Both the position numbers and the translations under genes were made by a program. From positions 1 to 11,934 of the forward strand of contig JAPUJL010000350.1 of NCBI GenBank assembly GCA_027296185.1: a stretch of DNA of 11,934 nucleotides, written 5' to 3'. The notes below the pieces were generated by a model that made no database searches, was not told the DNA's origin, and saw nothing but the letters and a program-made list of their open reading frames with translations. This DNA is from SAR324 cluster bacterium. Lineage in GTDB: Bacteria > SAR324 > JACQKK01. Below are positions 1-7,115 of this stretch, piece after piece (the stretch's first letter is position 1; each line of letters begins with the position of its first letter).

Positions 1-673
1 TCTCCCGTGCGAGCCGGCGCAAATAGGATTCCCGGGATTCCAGATCGCTCCAGATACCCTTGCCTTCCGAGAAGGCAAGGCCCTCCGCCTCGGCATAGCG
101 GTCGTAGTCCGCCGGGAACACGAACCGGGTGTCGAAATAGCTCAGGCCCTCTCGGATCAGCCGCAGGTTGACCTCGCTACGCCCGGTGCGCAGCAGGCCC
201 AGGGTGCGCCCGAACTTCCCGCGGTTGTCCAGCACGGGCACGGCGAGCACGACCGGGGTTCTGCGGAGGGCCGATTCCAGCAGCGCCTTGGCCATCAGGC
301 CCCGCACCCGGTCGGTGCCCTTGTAGGATTCGCCCAACTCCGGGGTGTCCACGTACAGCAAGCGGATGCGCTCCCGGGGAAGCTGAATCTCGCCGTCGCC
401 GTTCAGATCGGTTTCGAAAGTATCGCCGTCCAGGATGCGAAACGGCCCCTCCAACCGGCTTTCCACGAACTCCTCGGCCTGGCTAGGGGTGGCCACTCCC
501 AGCCACGCCACCGCAACGCAAATGGCTCCGGCCGCCAGTGGCCGGATGCTGAGCTCGAACCGCCTGATTCCAGAACCCGAACCGGCGTCCGCACCGGCGG
601 TCTTCCGAGGCGGCCCTCCGGCGGATGCCGGGCTGTTCTCTGTCATGGCTGCTCTGTCATGGCGCTCTGTCAT
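1..673 (-). CDS. Secreted staphylococcal nuclease-like (thermonuclease) protein, C-terminus off the left edge
   Basis: Probable Ca2+-dependent phosphodiesterase of the SNase fold, exported from the cytoplasm; 224 codons are visible and the end is missing. Residues 1-35 are polar, followed by a hydrophobic segment (about 46-61) and a plausible signal-peptidase site near SQA-66/EE. The nuclease domain starts at I80-LDGDTFE, the usual first strand, then shows R104-LLYVDTPE112 and FGR156. These match the catalytic Arg, the metal-binding Asp (D109), the catalytic Glu (E112) and the second Arg of staphylococcal nuclease. 'VNLRLIREGLS' (168-178) is the family's following helix. I chose the ATG at 673 because AAGGGAGA lies 7 nt upstream. 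The in-frame ATG at 646 is an alternative, since the sequence between them is a repeat. A DxNGDGEI stretch (89-96) resembles a Ca2+-binding loop. Its role, nucleic acid scavenging or turnover, is inference from the family. Confidence 0.87.
   Translation of the reverse strand, partial: MTERHDRAAMTENSPASAGGPPRKTAGADAGSGSGIRRFELSIRPLAAGAICVAVAWLGVATPSQAEEFVESRLEGPFRILDGDTFETDLNGDGEIQLPRERIRLLYVDTPELGESYKGTDRVRGLMAKALLESALRRTPVVLAVPVLDNRGKFGRTLGLLRTGRSEVNLRLIREGLSYFDTRFVFPADYDRYAEAEGLAFSEGKGIWSDLESRESYLRRLARE
638..673 (-). repeat. Three tandem copies of ATGACAGAG at the nuclease start
   Basis: Read on the minus strand, units begin at 673 (13 nt, ATGACAGAGCGCC), 660 (14 nt, ATGACAGAGCAGCC) and 646 (ATGACAGAG). 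Each begins with an ATG. Starts 673 and 646 are in the same frame and give the nuclease. Start 660 is out of frame and gives a five-residue peptide (MTEQP) whose TGA overlaps the ATG at 646 as ATGA. The repeat therefore sits exactly on the initiation region. Confidence 0.9.
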
Positions 674-1037
674 GGCGGGATCTCCCTTCCCGAAGCGGCC
701 GCGGCCCGGAGCAACGGAAACGCGGCCGGTGGCCCCGGCCCTCCGATGTTTGCGCGGCCTCGATACAGGTGCCTTCCTTGCCGAGCGGAGCCGGAGTCTT
801 CTCCGTAATTTGCCAGAATCCGGCGGGGAGTGAAATGGCCGAACCGTATTATCCTTCGCGTTCGAACGAATCCTTTTAATTTCCGATTGCGGCGTACCTC
901 CCCTCGCCTGAGTCCACCTGCCCGACCGAATCGGCCACCACAAGGTAAACATATGACCACCTATTTTGTCAAGTTTCGGGGCGGCGGATGCAGTTGGCGC
1001 GGATGGGCCTTGAGATTTCCGCCGAGGCGATATAGTT
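674..1037. other. Divergent intergenic region between the nuclease gene and hisE
   Basis: No convincing gene fills these 364 bp. The segment around 841-885 is AT-richer than its surroundings. It carries a perfect 10-bp palindrome CGTTCGAACG (859-868) flanked by two direct ATCCTT copies (851-856 and 870-875). On the minus strand GATAAT (848-853) resembles a -10 box for the nuclease gene, but no good -35 lies at the right distance. A short rightward frame (ATG 953, AAGG 7 nt upstream, stop at 1114) overlaps the hisE start; it is discussed as a finding and not called as a gene. Confidence 0.5.
1010..1036 (+). promoter_or_regulatory. Weak sigma70-like promoter candidate before hisE
   Basis: TTGAGA (1010-1015) and TATAGT (1031-1036) resemble -35 and -10 boxes, but the 15-nt spacer is shorter than the usual 17. 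If used, transcription would begin near 1043, downstream of the ATG at 1038. hisE would then have to start at the ATG at 1080. This is a sequence match only. Confidence 0.25.
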
Positions 1038-1439
1038 ATGAATCAGCTATCTATTTTCCCGCTGGGACCCATCTGGAGCATGTCCTCCCCGAGACAGCAG
1101 CCCGTCACGCCTGACGGCCAGGTCACGCTGGAGCAGGTGTACGACCGGATCGCCGCCCGCATGGATGCCGATCCGGAACACTCCTACGTCGCCGCGCTCA
1201 ACCGGAAGGGCGAGGACGCCATACTGAAAAAGATCGGTGAGGAAAGCTCCGAGCTGCTGATCGCGGCGAAAAACGGCCGGAAGCCCGAGGCCATTCACGA
1301 GTTGGCCGATCTACTGTTTCACCTGCTGGTGTGGATGGTACGCGCCGGATACACGCTGGACGACGTTCGCGCGGAGCTCGGCGCGCGGTTCGGCCGTTCG
1401 GGCCTTTCCAGCGCGGCCGGATCCGCCGAGAACCCCTAG
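1038..1439 (+). CDS. hisE: Phosphoribosyl-ATP pyrophosphatase (HisE)
   Basis: Hydrolyses phosphoribosyl-ATP to phosphoribosyl-AMP and pyrophosphate, the second step of histidine synthesis, in the cytoplasm. The MazG-type all-helical fold is visible: 'LEQVYDRIAARM' (31-42), the conserved NRKGEDAILKKIGEESSEL stretch (about 55-73), then E88-LAD91-LLFHLLVWM. E68, E69, E72, E88 and D91 form the expected Mg2+-binding EExxE...ExxD set. As called it is 133 residues, slightly longer than the usual ~105-110. The extra length is at both ends. The ATG at 1038 has GAGG 10 nt upstream. The in-frame ATG at 1080 gives 119 residues, nearer family length, but its GGAG is only 1 nt away, so the start is undecided. 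No other his gene is in view. The OYE-like gene begins 26 nt after the stop and may be cotranscribed. Confidence 0.92.
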   Translation: MNQLSIFPLGPIWSMSSPRQQPVTPDGQVTLEQVYDRIAARMDADPEHSYVAALNRKGEDAILKKIGEESSELLIAAKNGRKPEAIHELADLLFHLLVWMVRAGYTLDDVRAELGARFGRSGLSSAAGSAENP

Positions 1440-1465
1440 ACCCTTTTCCCGGAACCTCGTTTCCC

Positions 1466-2434
1466 ATGTTCGATTCCGTCACAATCGCCGGACTGACCCT
1501 CCGCAACCGGGTGGTGCTTTCCCCCTTCATCGAAAACCAGGCCAACCGCGACGGCACGGTCTCCCCCCAACTGTTCAACTACTACGTCGGCGTCGCCCGC
1601 GAGGGCGCCGGGCTGGTGATCATCGAGTCGGCGTATGTGGCCCAGCAGGGCCGCTCCTCGAACAATCAGCTGGGGATTTCCAACGAGCGGCACATCGAAG
1701 GGCTCTACCGCCTGGTGCAGGCGATTCAGGCGGAAGGCGCCGCCGTAGGGTTGCGCCTGTCCCATGCCGGTGCGCGTACGTCGGAGTTTCTGGCGGGCGA
1801 GCAGCCGGTCGGCCCCTCCATCATCAATTTCGGCAAGGACTTCGGAGTGAGCCGCGAATTCGACGACGGGGACGTGGAGGAGATCGCGATGTTCTTCATT
1901 CATGCCGCCGAACGGGCGGAGGAAGTGGATGCGGACCTCATCGAGATCAACGGCGCCCAGCAGTTTCTGTTCGATCAATGCCTCTCCACCCGCTACAACA
2001 ACCGCTTCGATGCCTACGGCGGTAGCACGGAGGCGCGCATGCGGCTGGCGGTAGTAATCCTGAAGGCGATCCGCGCCCGTATTTCGCCGACCCTGCCTGT
2101 CTCTTATTACTTCTCGATCCACGACAAGCTGGAGGACGGCTTCACCGACCAGGACCTGAAGACCGTCACCCAATCGCTCACGGCGGGAAAGGTGAACGTC
2201 CTGCACCCGGTGACGATCCACGTAATGAACAAGTTCTTCGAGACGGACGAGACCCTGGTCGAGTGGGTCAACCGCTTCAGCAAGAAACCCATCATCGCCG
2301 ACGGCAATATTAAGTCCCCGCAAATCCTCAAGGAAGTGATCGCGCTCGGCAAATCCCAGCTCTATGCCGTGGACCGGGCCATCTTCACCCGCCCCAACTG
2401 GCACAGCTTCCTGCTAAAGAAGATCGCCCCCTGA
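1466..2434 (+). CDS. Old Yellow Enzyme-type flavin oxidoreductase homologue with altered active site
   Basis: A 322-residue TIM barrel of the NADH:flavin oxidoreductase/Old Yellow Enzyme family, which binds FMN and usually reduces activated C=C bonds. Family marks in order: 'LTLRNRVVLSP' (10-20), 'GAGLVIIESAYV' (47-58), 'LRLSHAGAR' (96-104, the HAGR strand), 'NNRFDAYGGS' (178-187) and a C-terminal phosphate-binding 'IIADGNIKS'. The active-site strand usually reads like E-[IL]-H-[AG]-A-H-G-Y-L. Here it is E160-INGAQQFL, so both substrate-binding His and the Tyr are replaced (N162, Q165, F167). There is no C-terminal Fe-S/NADH domain, so it is the short OYE form. The start at 1466 gives the normal N-terminus; the frame stays open upstream through hisE, but that extension is not family-like. 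Its Shine-Dalgarno is weak, in line with cotranscription with hisE 26 nt upstream. The substrate is unknown, and loss of classical activity is inference. Confidence 0.85.
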   Translation: MFDSVTIAGLTLRNRVVLSPFIENQANRDGTVSPQLFNYYVGVAREGAGLVIIESAYVAQQGRSSNNQLGISNERHIEGLYRLVQAIQAEGAAVGLRLSHAGARTSEFLAGEQPVGPSIINFGKDFGVSREFDDGDVEEIAMFFIHAAERAEEVDADLIEINGAQQFLFDQCLSTRYNNRFDAYGGSTEARMRLAVVILKAIRARISPTLPVSYYFSIHDKLEDGFTDQDLKTVTQSLTAGKVNVLHPVTIHVMNKFFETDETLVEWVNRFSKKPIIADGNIKSPQILKEVIALGKSQLYAVDRAIFTRPNWHSFLLKKIAP

Positions 2435-2456
2435 ACGATCCGGCGGCCCGCACGCC

Positions 2457-2510
2457 GGCGGCGAACCGCCGCTTGACCGGCTGGGCGGGCGGCGTCCGCC
2501 GCCTGACCGG
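2457..2510 (+). repeat. Imperfect tandem repeat, each copy a GC-rich hairpin
   Basis: Copy 1 (2457-2480) and copy 2 (2488-2510) share GGCGGCG-(AA/T)-CCGCCGC-(T/C)-TGACCGG. Each contains the inverted repeat GGCGG...CCGCC with a loop of four (CGAA) or three (CGT) bases. They lie 23 nt behind the OYE-like stop. No T-run follows, so they are not classic intrinsic terminators; they could slow RNA decay or aid Rho-dependent ending. The rest of 2435-2721 holds no gene that I can support. Confidence 0.6.
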
Positions 2511-2527
2511 AGCACCCGCAAGCCATC

Positions 2528-2556
2528 TTTACAATCTCCCGGCTGTTCGATAGTCT
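2528..2556 (+). promoter_or_regulatory. Candidate sigma70-like promoter for the EF-G-like gene
   Basis: TTTACA (2528-2533, five of six consensus bases) is followed after 17 nt by TAGTCT (2551-2556), a poor -10 box. Transcription from here would give a ~160-nt leader with a possible GGTGG/CCACC hairpin (2658-2662 with 2672-2676). Sequence match only. Confidence 0.33.
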
Positions 2557-2708
2557 CGCTCGCGCACGAGGGATCGCGCCCTTTAGGTGGCCGGGCATCC
2601 GCCCGCTGCTATCCGCACTGGGCCACTGCCGCGGCGACATGGCCCCGCCCGCCTTTCGGTGGAGGGCGATCCCACCCGAGTCGAACCAACGAACCCCGCA
2701 CCCAATCG

Positions 2709-2716
2709 AGGAGGTG
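2709..2716 (+). promoter_or_regulatory. Strong Shine-Dalgarno fixing the EF-G-like start
   Basis: AGGAGGTG ends 5 nt before the ATG at 2722, with the AGGAGG core 7 nt away. This decides the start. The frame stays open upstream to a GTG at 2587, but that extension has no similarity to the family N-terminus. Confidence 0.8.
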
Positions 2717-2721
2717 GTGCC

Positions 2722-4782
2722 ATGGGAGTCTATGCGATCGGGCTGATCGCGCACGTGGGCGCAGGCAAGACTTCCCTCGCCGAAGCGATGCTGTATACCA
2801 CGGGCAAGGTGCCCAAGATGGGCTCGGTCGAGCAAGGCACGAGCACCCTCGACTATGAGCCCGAAGCCAAGGAGCGACAGTCCAGCACCCAGTCCACCCT
2901 GGCCTTCTGCCAGTGGCAGGATCAAGACGTGGAGATCATCGACACTCCCGGGTCCGCCAACTTCATCGGCGGGGTGGTGGGCGCCGCGCGGGTCATCGAC
3001 GGGGCGGTGATGCTGGCAGGCGCCGAGCCCGGAATTCAGAGCGGCGCGGACCTGCTGATGGAGACCCTAGACCGCCACGACGTACCGCGGCTGTTGGTGA
3101 TCAACCGGATGGACCGGGAGCAGGCGAATTTCGCCAACCGCCTCGCTGCCCTGAACGAGGAACTGGGAAATCAGTTCGTCCCGATTCAACTGCCCTGGGG
3201 CCAGGGCGAGAATTTCAAGGGACTGGTGGACCTGGTCGAAATGAAGGCCTACGATTACAGCAATCCCGACAAACCCAAGGCGGAGGAAATTCCAGACGAT
3301 CTGGCGGCTGAGGTGGAAGCGGCCCGCGCTACCCTGATCGAGCGCGCAGCCGAGGGGGACGACGAATTGCTCGAAAAGTTCCTCGAGACCGAATCGCTGG
3401 ACCAGGAGGAACTCCAGCGCGGGCTGGTCGAATGCGTCCGCGCCGGGACGATCATTCCGGTGCTTTGCGCGGCGGCCACCAGGAATATCGGGACGGACCG
3501 CATTCTCGATGCCGTTGTGGCCCTATTTCCCGATGCCGAGCAACGTGCTGCGCTGCGCCGGGAGTCGGATTCCGCCGACGAGGGCTACGTGGCGGACAGC
3601 TTCGACAACCCCGAATTTTCCGCAATGGTTTTCAAGACCAAGCTGGATCATTACGCCGGCAAGTTGAGTATCGTCCGGGTGCGCACGGGGACGCTCACGG
3701 CGGGGAACGATGTGTTCAATCCCGCGGCCAATACCGGGGAGCGCCCGGCCCATATATTCAAACTGGTCGGCAAAGAGCAGATCGAGGTGAAGGAACTCAG
3801 AACCGGCGAGATCGGCGCCCTGCCCAAGCTCGCGAGCGTGGCCACGGGACATACCCTGTGCTCGCCGAAGAAGAAGGTCGAGTTCCAGCCGATCGCCTTT
3901 CCCGAGCCGGTGCTGACCTACGCACTCAAGCTAACGGGCAAGGGCGAGGCGGAGAAGCTCTCCCAGGCTCTGCACCGCATGATGGAGGAGGACAGCACCC
4001 TGTCGTTCCATCACGCCGGGGAAACCGGGGACTTCCTGGTGAGCGGCATGGGCCAACTTCATTTGGATCTCGTACTGGAGCGGCTCAACAAGGAATACGA
4101 TCTGGGCGCGGAGTTCGACCTGCCGCGGGTGCCCTACCGGGAGACGATCCGCACCGGCAGCAAGGCTCAAGGCAAGTACAAGAAGCAGACGGGGGGCCGC
4201 GGCCAGTACGGCGACTGCTGGCTAGAGATCAAGCCCGCCGGCCAGTCCGACGAGTTGTCCTTCCACAGCGCCATCGTTGGGGGAGCGATCCCCCGAAATT
4301 TCATTCCGGCGATCGAGAAAGGCATCGCCGAGGCCATGGCCAAGGGAATCGTCGCCGGCTACAAGGTGATCGGCATCGACGCCACCGTCTACGATGGGAG
4401 CTTCCACGATGTGGACTCCTCCGAGATGGCCTTCAAGATCGCCGGCTCGATGGCCTTCAAGAAAGCCATGGTGGATGCGAAGCCGATTCTGCTGGAGCCG
4501 ATCATGGAAATCGAGGTCATCGTGGGTCCGGATCACATGGGCGACGTGATGGGCGACATCAACGGACGGCGGGGCAAGGTGCTCGGCATGGACAACCGCG
4601 GCACCAAGCAGGTCGTGCGCGCCGAGGTACCCATGTCCGAGGCTCTCCGCTACGCGGTCGAACTGCGCGCCATGACCTCGGGCGCCGGGCGCTTCACGCA
4701 GAAGTTCGCGCGCTATCAGGAAGTTCCTGGACAGATCGCGGAAAAGGTCGTCCAGGCCGCGCAGGCGAAAGCGGCGGAATAG
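2722..4782 (+). CDS. Elongation factor G-like GTPase (EF-G paralogue family)
   Basis: A 686-residue protein with full EF-G length and domain order. The GTPase domain shows G1 'AHVGAGKTSL' (10-19), G3 D74-TPG, G4 N128-RMD (usually NKMD) and G5 'CAAATRNIG'. Domain II, domain III ('SGMGQLHLDLVLERL'), domain IV ('GGRGQYGDCWLEIKPA' and D558-GSFHDVDSSEMAF) and domain V ('MGDVMGDINGRRGKVLGM') follow. Canonical EF-G has DTPGHVDF and switch I ERGITI. Here they read DTPGSANF and ERQSST, so the GTP-activating His is Ser78 and the switch I Thr is Ser55. These changes place it among the EF-G-like paralogues rather than the housekeeping FusA. It probably binds the ribosome and GTP, and the domain IV tip His (H562) is kept. 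Whether it drives translocation is unknown. The neighbouring genes give no clue, and it converges with otsA. Confidence 0.9.
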   Translation: MGVYAIGLIAHVGAGKTSLAEAMLYTTGKVPKMGSVEQGTSTLDYEPEAKERQSSTQSTLAFCQWQDQDVEIIDTPGSANFIGGVVGAARVIDGAVMLAGAEPGIQSGADLLMETLDRHDVPRLLVINRMDREQANFANRLAALNEELGNQFVPIQLPWGQGENFKGLVDLVEMKAYDYSNPDKPKAEEIPDDLAAEVEAARATLIERAAEGDDELLEKFLETESLDQEELQRGLVECVRAGTIIPVLCAAATRNIGTDRILDAVVALFPDAEQRAALRRESDSADEGYVADSFDNPEFSAMVFKTKLDHYAGKLSIVRVRTGTLTAGNDVFNPAANTGERPAHIFKLVGKEQIEVKELRTGEIGALPKLASVATGHTLCSPKKKVEFQPIAFPEPVLTYALKLTGKGEAEKLSQALHRMMEEDSTLSFHHAGETGDFLVSGMGQLHLDLVLERLNKEYDLGAEFDLPRVPYRETIRTGSKAQGKYKKQTGGRGQYGDCWLEIKPAGQSDELSFHSAIVGGAIPRNFIPAIEKGIAEAMAKGIVAGYKVIGIDATVYDGSFHDVDSSEMAFKIAGSMAFKKAMVDAKPILLEPIMEIEVIVGPDHMGDVMGDINGRRGKVLGMDNRGTKQVVRAEVPMSEALRYAVELRAMTSGAGRFTQKFARYQEVPGQIAEKVVQAAQAKAAE

Positions 4783-4811
4783 CTCCCCCTCGGCTTTCGC
4801 CCGTGAGGGAG
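4783..4811. terminator. Weak inverted repeat between converging EF-G-like and otsA genes
   Basis: CTCCC (4783-4787) can pair with GGGAG (4807-4811), or alternatively CCCTC (4787-4791) with GAGGG (4805-4809). Both stems are 5 bp, with loops of more than 12 nt and no T-run on either strand. The position in the 52-bp convergent gap suits a bidirectional terminator, but the structure is weak. Confidence 0.2.
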
Positions 4812-4834
4812 ATGGAGAGGGATCGGGCGGCGGG

Positions 4835-6307
4835 CTACCTCCGGGCCGCCTTGCGCACCGGTTTGGATGTGGCGGGGAGACGGGGAGCGGATGCCGCGCC
4901 GGCGAGCAGGAAGTCGTCCACCCACTCGTAGATATTCTGATCCTGGATGGAGCGGCGGAGGCGATGCATCCGCTGACGCCGCTCCTCCTGGGGCATGTGG
5001 TAGGCGCGATGAATTGCGTCCGCCACGCCGTCCCGGTCGTAGGGATTGACGATGAGCGCGTGGCGCTGCAGTTGCACGGCGGCGCCGGCGAACTCGCTCA
5101 GGATCAACACGCTGTCCTCCTCCACGCTCGAGACGCAGTACTCCTTGGCCACCAGGTTCATGCCGTCCTCGAGGGGCGTGACCAGGGCGATTCCCGCGGC
5201 GCGGTACAGGGCCAGTAGCTCGACGCGGTCCAGGTGGCGGAAAATATAGTGAATCGGGATCCAACCCGATTTGGTGAACTCCCCGTTGATCGCACCCACG
5301 AGCCGGTCGATTTCGATTTTCAGATCGTGATAGGGCGCAATATCCGCACGGCTCGGCACCAACACCTGCACCAGGCTGATCCGCTCCCGCAATTCCGGAT
5401 AGCGCAGCAGCGCGTTGCGGAAGGCGTCCAATTTGTAGGGGATGCCCTTCGTGTAATCCAGCCGGTCGATGCCCAGCACCAACTGCCGGTCGGGGAGTTG
5501 CTGCCGCACGTTGCGGGCCATCTCCGACACCGCTTCGGCGCCCGCCTCGCTGGCGAACTGATCGTAATCGATGCTGATGGGGAAGTATCCGACGCTGATC
5601 CGGCGCCCGGCCACCTTCAACCTCAGCACGTGGCCCTTGCCCTCCAGCCCCACGTCGCCGATGACGTTCCGCAGACACTGGATGAAGTTGCGCCGGTGCT
5701 GCACGGTCTGAAATCCGAGAATGTCGTACTCCAGCAAGGCCTCCAGGATTTCGCGGCGCCAGGGCATCTTGACGAAGATATCGGGGGCGGGGAAGGGAAT
5801 GTGCAGGAAGAACCCGATCGGCCCGGTGACGCCCGTCCGGCGCAGTTCCTGGGCGACGAGGATCAGGTGGTAGTCGTGCACCCAAATATAATCGTCCTTG
5901 CCGGCGTGCCGCTTGGCCACCTGGGCATATTTCCGGTTGACCCTGCGGTACATGGTCCAGAACTCCGGGTCGAAATTGCACACCGTCTGCAGGGCATGGA
6001 ACAGGGGCCAGATGACCTCGTTGGAGAAGCCGAGATAGAACTTGTCCCGCTCGTCCGAGGTGAGCCAGACGGGGCGCAAACCGTAGTTGGGCTTCTCGCT
6101 GGCGGGGATCAACCGGCCCAGATCGACCTTGTCCACCGAGCCGGGCCAGCCGATCCAGAGCCCGCCCCGCTGCCGCATGATCGGCCCCAGTGCCGTGACG
6201 AGCCCGCCGGAGCTGTGGCGCGCGCGCGGCTTGCCATTGTCCCATTCGATGGAAATCGGCAGGCGGTTCGAGACGATGACCAAGCGCTTGGGCGAACGCT
6301 TCCTCAT
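4835..6307 (-). CDS. otsA: Trehalose-6-phosphate synthase (OtsA, GT20)
   Basis: Transfers glucose from UDP-glucose to glucose-6-phosphate, giving trehalose-6-phosphate, in the cytoplasm. At 490 residues it is close to the family's usual length. It opens with '[10 protein letters not shown]' (8-17) and S33-GGL, the nucleotide-sugar loop. Then come 'GGLWIGWPG', '[11 protein letters not shown]', H144-DYH, '[11 protein letters not shown]', R282-LDYTKG (R282 and K287 match the phosphate-binding Arg/Lys of E. coli OtsA), D381-GMNLVAKE389 and 'SEFAGAA'. The ATG at 6307 overlaps the otsB stop as ATGA and has GGGGAGG 5 nt upstream, so otsB and otsA are translationally coupled. It is the last gene of the leftward operon. 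Related GT20 enzymes make glucosylglycerol-phosphate; the adjacent trehalose-phosphatase favours trehalose, but acceptor use cannot be proved from sequence. Confidence 0.95.
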   Translation of the reverse strand: MRKRSPKRLVIVSNRLPISIEWDNGKPRARHSSGGLVTALGPIMRQRGGLWIGWPGSVDKVDLGRLIPASEKPNYGLRPVWLTSDERDKFYLGFSNEVIWPLFHALQTVCNFDPEFWTMYRRVNRKYAQVAKRHAGKDDYIWVHDYHLILVAQELRRTGVTGPIGFFLHIPFPAPDIFVKMPWRREILEALLEYDILGFQTVQHRRNFIQCLRNVIGDVGLEGKGHVLRLKVAGRRISVGYFPISIDYDQFASEAGAEAVSEMARNVRQQLPDRQLVLGIDRLDYTKGIPYKLDAFRNALLRYPELRERISLVQVLVPSRADIAPYHDLKIEIDRLVGAINGEFTKSGWIPIHYIFRHLDRVELLALYRAAGIALVTPLEDGMNLVAKEYCVSSVEEDSVLILSEFAGAAVQLQRHALIVNPYDRDGVADAIHRAYHMPQEERRQRMHRLRRSIQDQNIYEWVDDFLLAGAASAPRLPATSKPVRKAARR

Positions 6308-7098
6308 GGGGCCTCCCCGCAGGCGGCGTTCCACCGCTCCAGGAAATTCAGCAACTCGCCGGGGGGCTCCAGCCACCAGTCCGCTGCGGTTTCCCGCAGC
6401 TCCCCGCGAACCAGCACCGAAAGCCCGGACTCTCCGAGGGCGGCGAATGCGTCCTCGTCCGTCAGGTCGTCGCCCAGGTACGCCACCACCGCGTCACTGC
6501 CCAATTCTTCGAGAATGGTCCGCACGGCGAATCCCTTGTCCCGCCCCACCACCGACAGTTCGATACCCCCATCGAACGGCTTGAGCGCCAACCGCGAGCG
6601 GTCGGCCAGCCCTTCCCAGAAGCCTACCATTTCCTCACGCATCTCCCCAGCGGCGGCTTCCGGCAGCCCCCGCCAATGGAGGGCGACGCTGGCCGGCTTG
6701 CGCTCCCAGCGCCCCTCCAGCCCGGCCTTGCCCAGCCGCGCCACTAGCGCCTCCAGGGCCTCCAGGGCGGCGGGCGGAAGGGACGCCACCCGGTACCGGC
6801 CGTCGGCACCGAGCCGTTCCCACCCGTGGGTGCCCCAAGTTTCCGGGGTGTGCCGCAACCCCAGCAGCGGCAGGAGGTCCTGGGTGGCCCGCCCGCTGAT
6901 CACGGCGGTCCGGGTGTGGCCAGCCTCGATCAGAGCGTCGAGGGCCTCCCGCACGCCAGGATAGGGGACGGCTTCGTCCCGTTCGAGGCGGAAGGGCGCC
7001 AGGGTGCCGTCGTAGTCCAGCAACAGCGCCCGCGCAGGCGCCTCGGCGAGCAGCGGGAAAAAGGTGTCCGGACGGTACCGCGGCTTGAGGATTTTCAT
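6304..7098 (-). CDS. otsB: Trehalose-6-phosphate phosphatase (OtsB)
   Basis: HAD-superfamily phosphatase that removes phosphate from trehalose-6-phosphate to release trehalose; Mg2+-dependent and cytoplasmic. The 264 residues match the usual OtsB size. HAD motif I is L27-DYDGTLAP (nucleophile D28, acid/base D30), motif II is 'TAVISGR', a Lys-containing 'GRDKG' serves as motif III, and motif IV is G209-DDLTDED. The cap domain between motifs II and III contains 'GTHGWER', typical of trehalose-phosphatases. Its stop overlaps the start of otsA by 4 nt. The ATG at 7098 follows a GAGGGG Shine-Dalgarno that is separated from it by a 16-bp perfect palindrome. The normal linear spacing would be too long, so folding may control initiation. 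treT ends 103 bp upstream on the same strand. Confidence 0.94.
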   Translation of the reverse strand: MKILKPRYRPDTFFPLLAEAPARALLLDYDGTLAPFRLERDEAVPYPGVREALDALIEAGHTRTAVISGRATQDLLPLLGLRHTPETWGTHGWERLGADGRYRVASLPPAALEALEALVARLGKAGLEGRWERKPASVALHWRGLPEAAAGEMREEMVGFWEGLADRSRLALKPFDGGIELSVVGRDKGFAVRTILEELGSDAVVAYLGDDLTDEDAFAALGESGLSVLVRGELRETAADWWLEPPGELLNFLERWNAACGEAP

Positions 7099-7099
7099 C

Positions 7100-7115
7100 G
7101 GATCGGCGCCGATCC
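7100..7115. promoter_or_regulatory. Perfect 16-bp palindrome between Shine-Dalgarno and otsB ATG
   Basis: GGATCGGCGCCGATCC is its own reverse complement and lies 1 nt before the otsB ATG (7098) on the minus strand. The GAGGGG Shine-Dalgarno (7114-7119) shares two G with it. As DNA it could be an operator. As RNA it could fold into GGATCG-GCGC-CGATCC, hiding or repositioning the ribosome site. Confidence 0.6.

Noticed and set aside
953..1114. Histidine attenuator leader peptide for hisE
   Set aside because: The peptide has only scattered His codons and no terminator/antiterminator pair follows.
2658..2695. tRNA-like 3' end (minus strand GGTTCGACTC)
   Set aside because: The bases around TTCGA do not form the 5-bp T-stem, and no anticodon or acceptor arms can be drawn upstream.
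3432..4931. Rightward 499-codon frame
   Set aside because: It lies mostly inside the EF-G-like gene in another frame and is very Arg/Gly/His-rich without any family motif; a shadow caused by high G+C.
4835..6307. Glucosylglycerol-phosphate synthase instead of OtsA
   Set aside because: Same GT20 family, but the coupled trehalose-phosphatase and adjacent TreT favour OtsA; not fully excluded.
5234..6964. Rightward 576-codon frame
   Set aside because: Antisense to otsA and otsB, which both carry complete conserved motifs; low-complexity shadow.
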